NCBI RefSeq assembly: GCF_050315115.1 | Contig: NZ_JBNPOJ010000031.1 | Coordinates: 1-10,086, forward strand | Length of the DNA: 10,086 nt | Reading direction: 5' to 3' | DNA from: Peptoniphilus_A sp022767005 | GTDB taxonomy: Bacteria > Bacillota > Clostridia > Tissierellales > Peptoniphilaceae | Shown here: positions 6,464 through 10,086 of the stretch, one piece after another | How positions within the stretch are numbered: the first letter of the stretch is position 1 | How the letters are laid out: every line of letters begins with the position of its first letter | Notes under the pieces: generated by a model | Told to the model about the DNA's origin: nothing | What the model saw: only the letters and a program-made list of their open reading frames with translations | The model's database searches: none | Translations under genes and position numbers: made by a program

Positions 6464-7254
6464 TTTATTTTTGTCCAACGCCAATTGGAAACTTAGGGGA
6501 TATTACACTTAGGACAATTGAAATTTTAAAATCTGTTGATATAATTTTTGCTGAGGACAAGAGAGTTACAGTAAAACTTTTAAATCATTATGACATAAAG
6601 GCAGAGTTGCGAACTTATCATAAGTTTAACGAATCTGAAATGTCTGCTAAAATAATTGAAAACATTGCTGATAGGGACATCGCCCTTGTAACAGATGCAG
6701 GTATGCCTGGAATAAGTGATCCTGGGGCAATACTTGTGAGAAAATTAATTGAAGAAAAAATTGGTTTTAGAGTTTTGCCAGGTGCCAACGCTGCACTTAC
6801 TGCCTTAGTTTTATCAGGGCTCGATACAGATCATTTTACATTTTATGGATTTACTTCAAATAAGTCTTCTGCAAGAAAAAAAGAATTTGAATCTTTAAAG
6901 GATTTAAAATTTACACTTATTTTTTATGAAGCACCTCATAGAATTAAAGATTTTTTACAAGATGTCTACGAAGTTTTTGGCGAGAGAAAAATTTCTATTT
7001 CACGTGAAATAACAAAAGTCTTTGAAGAAACTATTAGATCCACAACTTCAAAAGTTATTGATGAAGATATTACTGAAAAGGGAGAATTTGTAATTTGCCT
7101 AGAAGGTAATAACGAAGAAAAAAATTATAATATAAGAAAACTCTTAGAGGAAGAATTAAAAAAAGGCGTAAAAAAATCTCAAGCTGTGAAAGAAATTTCA
7201 AAAAAATATAATATTCCAAAAAATGACGTTTACAAGGAGAGTTTGGATTTATGA
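6460..7254 (+). CDS. rsmI: 16S rRNA (cytidine1402-2'-O)-methyltransferase RsmI
   Basis: This 264-residue SAM-dependent enzyme of the tetrapyrrole-methylase fold 2'-O-methylates C1402 in the 16S rRNA decoding centre. Motifs in order are PTPIGNLGDITLR (6-18), AEDKR (31-35), VTDAGMPGISDPG (77-89), VLPGANAALTALVLSGL (105-121), YEAPHR (156-161) and SREITKVFEE (181-190). The C-terminal tail (about 222-264) is a short helical segment with a KKSQAVKEISKKYNIPKNDVY pattern split over 238-258. The AEDTR motif normally seen has Lys34 in place of Thr. The length is slightly short but normal. GTG at 6460 is the start. The gene overlaps the upstream methyltransferase and the downstream NurA-like gene by four bases each, so translation is probably coupled. 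Confidence 0.94.
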   Translation: MIYFCPTPIGNLGDITLRTIEILKSVDIIFAEDKRVTVKLLNHYDIKAELRTYHKFNESEMSAKIIENIADRDIALVTDAGMPGISDPGAILVRKLIEEKIGFRVLPGANAALTALVLSGLDTDHFTFYGFTSNKSSARKKEFESLKDLKFTLIFYEAPHRIKDFLQDVYEVFGERKISISREITKVFEETIRSTTSKVIDEDITEKGEFVICLEGNNEEKNYNIRKLLEEELKKGVKKSQAVKEISKKYNIPKNDVYKESLDL

Positions 7255-8195
7255 TAGATTTAAAGGAACTTGAGGGACAAATAAAGAATGTAAATATTAA
7301 TTTGAGAGATAAGTACGACTTTGTATTTAAAATAAACAATAGTGAATTTAGAGAAAAAATAAATGAAGACGTTGGAAAAATTATAAAAATGGAAAAGTTT
7401 AAAAAAGACGAAATTTCCAAATACAAAAAAACTGTTGGAGTTGACGGTTCAAACAATAGGTCTGGAGGTGCTTTTCCGCATTTTATCGAAATTTTCCAAG
7501 GACTTGCAAAGTCAACTGATGGCAACGAAGTTTATAAGACAAAGGTCTATACGCCTACTTTAAATTCAATTTACGACGATAAAAATCTTTCACAAAAATT
7601 TTTGGCAACCATTGAAATTGAAACTGCTCTTGAATACATAGACAAATATGATTTTGATTATTTAATGATGGACGGAGGATTTATTAGGTATAAAATCAAT
7701 TGCTTGGAATTGTTTAAGGAGCTTCGAGAATGTTGCGAAAGAAAAAATATAATTCTCTTTGGTGTGATAAAGGATATAAAGACCAATGTTATTGCAAGAA
7801 GTCTTGAACTTGACGAAAGTATTTATGATAGAGAAATTTTATTCAATAGACTTAACACTGGCGAAGCAATTTTAATAAAAAATGAAATAAATAAAAAATT
7901 TATTAAAGATGGAATGGGAGAAGGATTTTCATCTGCATTTATGAGAACTTCAAGATTTCCTGGAGCAATTGGCGTTGATATTTTAGATACGCAAGAAGAT
8001 TATTTAGTGGAAATTTGCAATTTAATTTATACTTTAACTCCAATGTCATCGAGAGGAGTACCTCTTTGGCTTGACATTGTAGATAAGGATGTAAAAATTA
8101 CTGATGAAATATTAGAAATGCTTTTAGAAGAATATTTGGATAGGGATGTTTATGAACGATTTTTTATTTCTGAAAGAGATAAGAGATCTTTATAG
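7251..8195 (+). CDS. nurA: NurA-domain nuclease (partner of the following HerA-like ATPase)
   Basis: This 314-residue protein most resembles the NurA family, RNase H-fold nucleases that process DNA ends together with HerA. Visible marks are VGVDGSNNRSGG (62-73) with the catalytic-type Asp65, IEIETALEYI (121-130) with Glu122/Glu124, LMMDGGFIR (138-146) with Asp141, FGVIKD (170-175) in the place of the conserved VxxSK-like strand, and MRTSRFPGAIGVDI (231-244). Residues 1-60 look helical and charged. Towards the C-terminus, where archaeal NurA has its Tyr and His, this protein reads GVPLWLDIVDKD (269-280), so that part has diverged. The ATG at 7251 overlaps the rsmI stop (ATGA), with AAGGAG (7234-7239) rather far upstream. 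The immediately following HerA-like gene strongly supports the family call. DNA break repair or end resection is inferred, not proven. Confidence 0.82.
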   Translation: MIDLKELEGQIKNVNINLRDKYDFVFKINNSEFREKINEDVGKIIKMEKFKKDEISKYKKTVGVDGSNNRSGGAFPHFIEIFQGLAKSTDGNEVYKTKVYTPTLNSIYDDKNLSQKFLATIEIETALEYIDKYDFDYLMMDGGFIRYKINCLELFKELRECCERKNIILFGVIKDIKTNVIARSLELDESIYDREILFNRLNTGEAILIKNEINKKFIKDGMGEGFSSAFMRTSRFPGAIGVDILDTQEDYLVEICNLIYTLTPMSSRGVPLWLDIVDKDVKITDEILEMLLEEYLDRDVYERFFISERDKRSL

Positions 8196-8206
8196 GAGGA
8201 AAAATG
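8194..8206 (+). promoter_or_regulatory. Shine-Dalgarno of herA overlapping the nurA stop codon
   Basis: A full AGGAGG (8194-8199) shares two bases with the TAG stop of nurA (8193-8195) and lies four bases before the ATG at 8204. Ribosomes finishing nurA would be placed on the herA start, which favours matched synthesis of the two partners. It is among the strongest ribosome-binding sites in the operon. Confidence 0.8.
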
Positions 8207-10036
8207 AAAGTACTTGGTGTTACTACAACAAGGGAAGTATATATTGGTTCAAAGGAAAAAAACTTTCGAAACAACGAGTTTTTAATAGTTGAAGATCCAG
8301 TTCAAGGCGATATTATTGGAGAAGTTGTCGACTCAAAAACTTTTAACAGATTTATTCCTCTTGATATTGGAGGAGATTTTGTAGATAACGATGTATTGTC
8401 ATCTCTTGATTCCATGGGCTACGATGTTGGAGAAGAAACAGTTTATATAGCAAAACTAAGATTTTTTGAAGAGTTACTTTATCCACCCCTTACTGGAAGT
8501 GATTTGAGAGCGCCAGAATTTTATGAAATCAAAAATTTATTAATTGATACAATGCCAAATAATTCTTTAGTTCTCGGCTCAATAAAAAATACTGACAATA
8601 TTGCTAAAGGAATGGATGATGTTTATAAAAATCTTTTTAGCACCTTTGAAAACAACGAATATTTAAAACAAAGAGAACTTCCTTATTTATTTGATTATAA
8701 ATCTATGCATCAATATCCTCACATAGGAGTTTTTGGCGGATCTGGAAGTGGTAAATCCTTTGGTCTTAGAGTTATCTTAGAGGAATTAATGGAAATGGGT
8801 GTCCCTGCAATTGTAATGGATCCTCATTACGAAATGGATTTTTCAAATAATTCTGAAATTTCAAATAAAAACTACAGCGACAAATTTAGATGTCTTGAAA
8901 TAGGATTGCAAACGGGAATAAAATTTCAAGAATTGCAAAAGCGAGATTTAAAAAATCTTTTGAACGCAGCATCACCGCTCACAGATTCCATGAAAAATGT
9001 AATTGACATAATGCTAGCAAAGGGCTCAAGTTTCGAATCTTTTAAAAACAAATTAGATATGCTTTTGGAAGGTCAAGAGATTGGTTCAAGAGATAAAATA
9101 TTATCTGAAATTGCAGCCGAGCCAGACATAACTAGAATGAATCGACTTGAAGAAGTATTAGATATATATGAAAGATATGACAAAACTTGTAATTCAATGA
9201 GTGTGCGTGGAGTTTTGTGGAGACTTATAAATCTTCAAAACGAGGGAATTTTCTCTCACAATATTGATGAGCTTTTAGATTTATTAAAGAGAAGAAAATT
9301 AGTTGTACTTCAAGGATCAACGAGAATGATAAATGTGTTTTCAACTTATCTTTTAGCTAAATTATATTATTTAAGGAAGGAATACAGAGATGAACTTTAC
9401 AGAAGAAATGTTAAAGTTGATTATTTTCCACCCTTTGTAATTATTACTGACGAGGCGCATAATTTTGCTCCAAAGGGTTTTGACACTCCATCAAAGAGTA
9501 TTTTGCGTGAAATTTCTCAAGAGGGGAGAAAGTACGGAGTCTTTTTAATTCTTGCAACTCAAAGACCCACATTATTAGATGAAACAATTACTGCTCAATT
9601 AAACACAAAATTGATTTTTAGAACTGTAAGAGCTTCAGATATTGATACAATTAAAGAGGAAACAGATCTTTCCGTTGACGAAACAAAAAGACTTCCTTAT
9701 TTAAGTTCAGGAGATGTGTTTATTTCTTCTGCAAAAAAAGGACGCACATCTTTTGTTAGAATTAGAGCTGCAAATACAGTTTCACCTCACACGGAAAATC
9801 CTTTTGATGAGTTAGATGGCCACGAAAAGGAAACTTTTGAAAAGTTTTTTATTGACATAAAGGATTTACTTCCAATTGATGCAACAAGTTTAAATATAGC
9901 TTTAGTTAATTACAATAAAAAGTCTGGAGAGAATTTATCCTATGATGAATTTAAAAATAAGTTAGATGAATTGTGCGAAAGAGATTTTATTGAAAAAGAA
10001 GATAATTTCTTAACAGAAATGTATAAGATTAAATAG
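8204..10036 (+). CDS. herA: HerA-family FtsK-like DNA translocase/ATPase (DUF87, HAS-barrel)
   Basis: This 610-residue cytosolic ATPase belongs to the HerA branch of the HerA-FtsK superfamily, which forms hexameric DNA pumps. The N-terminal 1-100 or so resembles a HAS-barrel domain (for example DPVQGDIIGEVV, 31-42). The DUF87 RecA-like domain follows, with Walker A GGSGSGKS (178-185, Lys184), MDPHYE (205-210) and a helical insertion from about 225 to 360. Further on are VVLQGS (367-372), Walker B FVIITDEAHNFAP (411-423, Asp416 and Glu417), an EGRKYG segment (440-445), sensor ILATQRPTLLDE (449-460) with Gln453, and IFRTVRASD (471-479) with candidate arginine-finger residues. The last 80 residues are charged and helical. 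It directly follows the NurA-like gene, as in archaeal and some bacterial herA-nurA pairs. It is the last gene before a strong terminator. VirB4-type and defence-system HerA proteins (Sir2-HerA) are alternatives, but the NurA partner argues against them. Confidence 0.87.
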   Translation: MKVLGVTTTREVYIGSKEKNFRNNEFLIVEDPVQGDIIGEVVDSKTFNRFIPLDIGGDFVDNDVLSSLDSMGYDVGEETVYIAKLRFFEELLYPPLTGSDLRAPEFYEIKNLLIDTMPNNSLVLGSIKNTDNIAKGMDDVYKNLFSTFENNEYLKQRELPYLFDYKSMHQYPHIGVFGGSGSGKSFGLRVILEELMEMGVPAIVMDPHYEMDFSNNSEISNKNYSDKFRCLEIGLQTGIKFQELQKRDLKNLLNAASPLTDSMKNVIDIMLAKGSSFESFKNKLDMLLEGQEIGSRDKILSEIAAEPDITRMNRLEEVLDIYERYDKTCNSMSVRGVLWRLINLQNEGIFSHNIDELLDLLKRRKLVVLQGSTRMINVFSTYLLAKLYYLRKEYRDELYRRNVKVDYFPPFVIITDEAHNFAPKGFDTPSKSILREISQEGRKYGVFLILATQRPTLLDETITAQLNTKLIFRTVRASDIDTIKEETDLSVDETKRLPYLSSGDVFISSAKKGRTSFVRIRAANTVSPHTENPFDELDGHEKETFEKFFIDIKDLLPIDATSLNIALVNYNKKSGENLSYDEFKNKLDELCERDFIEKEDNFLTEMYKIK

Positions 10037-10074
10037 AAGAACTGACCTTAAATTAGGGTCGGTTCTTCATTTTT
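10036..10074 (+). terminator. Intrinsic terminator ending the yebC-herA operon
   Basis: Bases 10036-10049 pair with 10055-10068 as a 14-bp stem, with two G-U pairs, around a 5-base A/T loop. TTTTT (10070-10074) and more T-rich sequence follow. The stem begins at the last base of the herA stop codon, so the transcript ends immediately after the gene. Confidence 0.92.
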
Positions 10075-10086
10075 ATTATTTATTTT

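Noticed and set aside
7070..7525. Minus-strand open frame opposite rsmI/nurA
   Set aside because: The product is a Phe/Leu/Ser-rich shadow typical of the reverse of A/T-rich coding DNA, and the genes on the plus strand explain the region.
7251..10086. A phage-defence island or mobile element around nurA-herA
   Set aside because: No integrase, transposase, restriction gene, direct repeats or shift in base composition is visible; the pair is embedded in a uniform operon with a terminator right after it.

Overview
The window looks like a piece of chromosome from a low-GC Gram-positive anaerobe. The DNA is very A/T-rich, codons favour A/T endings and AGA for arginine, ribosome-binding sites are strong (AGGAGG or AGGTGAT types), and a T-box leader is present. 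The gene content would suit the Tissierellia/Peptoniphilaceae (Peptoniphilus- or Anaerococcus-like) or other Clostridia. That placement is an inference, because no rRNA or other decisive marker lies here.

Layout. (1) On the minus strand at the left end is an O-acetylhomoserine sulfhydrylase gene (34-1314). A complete T-box leader (about 1386-1643) precedes it; the specifier reads AUG, so it should sense uncharged tRNA-Met. A near-consensus sigma-A promoter lies at 1650-1678. (2) A second near-consensus promoter (1742-1771) fires the other way and starts a tight plus-strand gene train that runs to 10036: yebC, deoC, lgt, queH, a CapA-family protein, a TrmN6/YabB-like methyltransferase, rsmI, a NurA-family nuclease and a HerA-family ATPase. 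Neighbours overlap by 1-4 bases except at two junctions. The lgt-queH junction holds an intrinsic-terminator-like hairpin directly followed by the queH ribosome-binding site. The nurA-herA gap is 8 bases, with the herA Shine-Dalgarno overlapping the nurA stop. A strong terminator (10036-10074) closes the unit.

The 501-base divergent intergenic region (1315-1815) is explained by the T-box leader and the two promoters. No other gene was seen in it.

Functional reading. The long operon mixes translation-related functions (YebC, QueH, the tRNA/rRNA methyltransferases), lipoprotein maturation (Lgt), deoxyribose-phosphate catabolism (DeoC), a surface-anchored metallophosphatase-like protein, and a probable DNA end-processing pair (NurA-HerA). 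The pair sits in a housekeeping operon, not in an obvious defence island. It is the most interesting part of the window, together with the terminator-like hairpin inside the operon and the well-preserved methionine T-box. No mobile element, CRISPR array, tRNA or rRNA gene was found.
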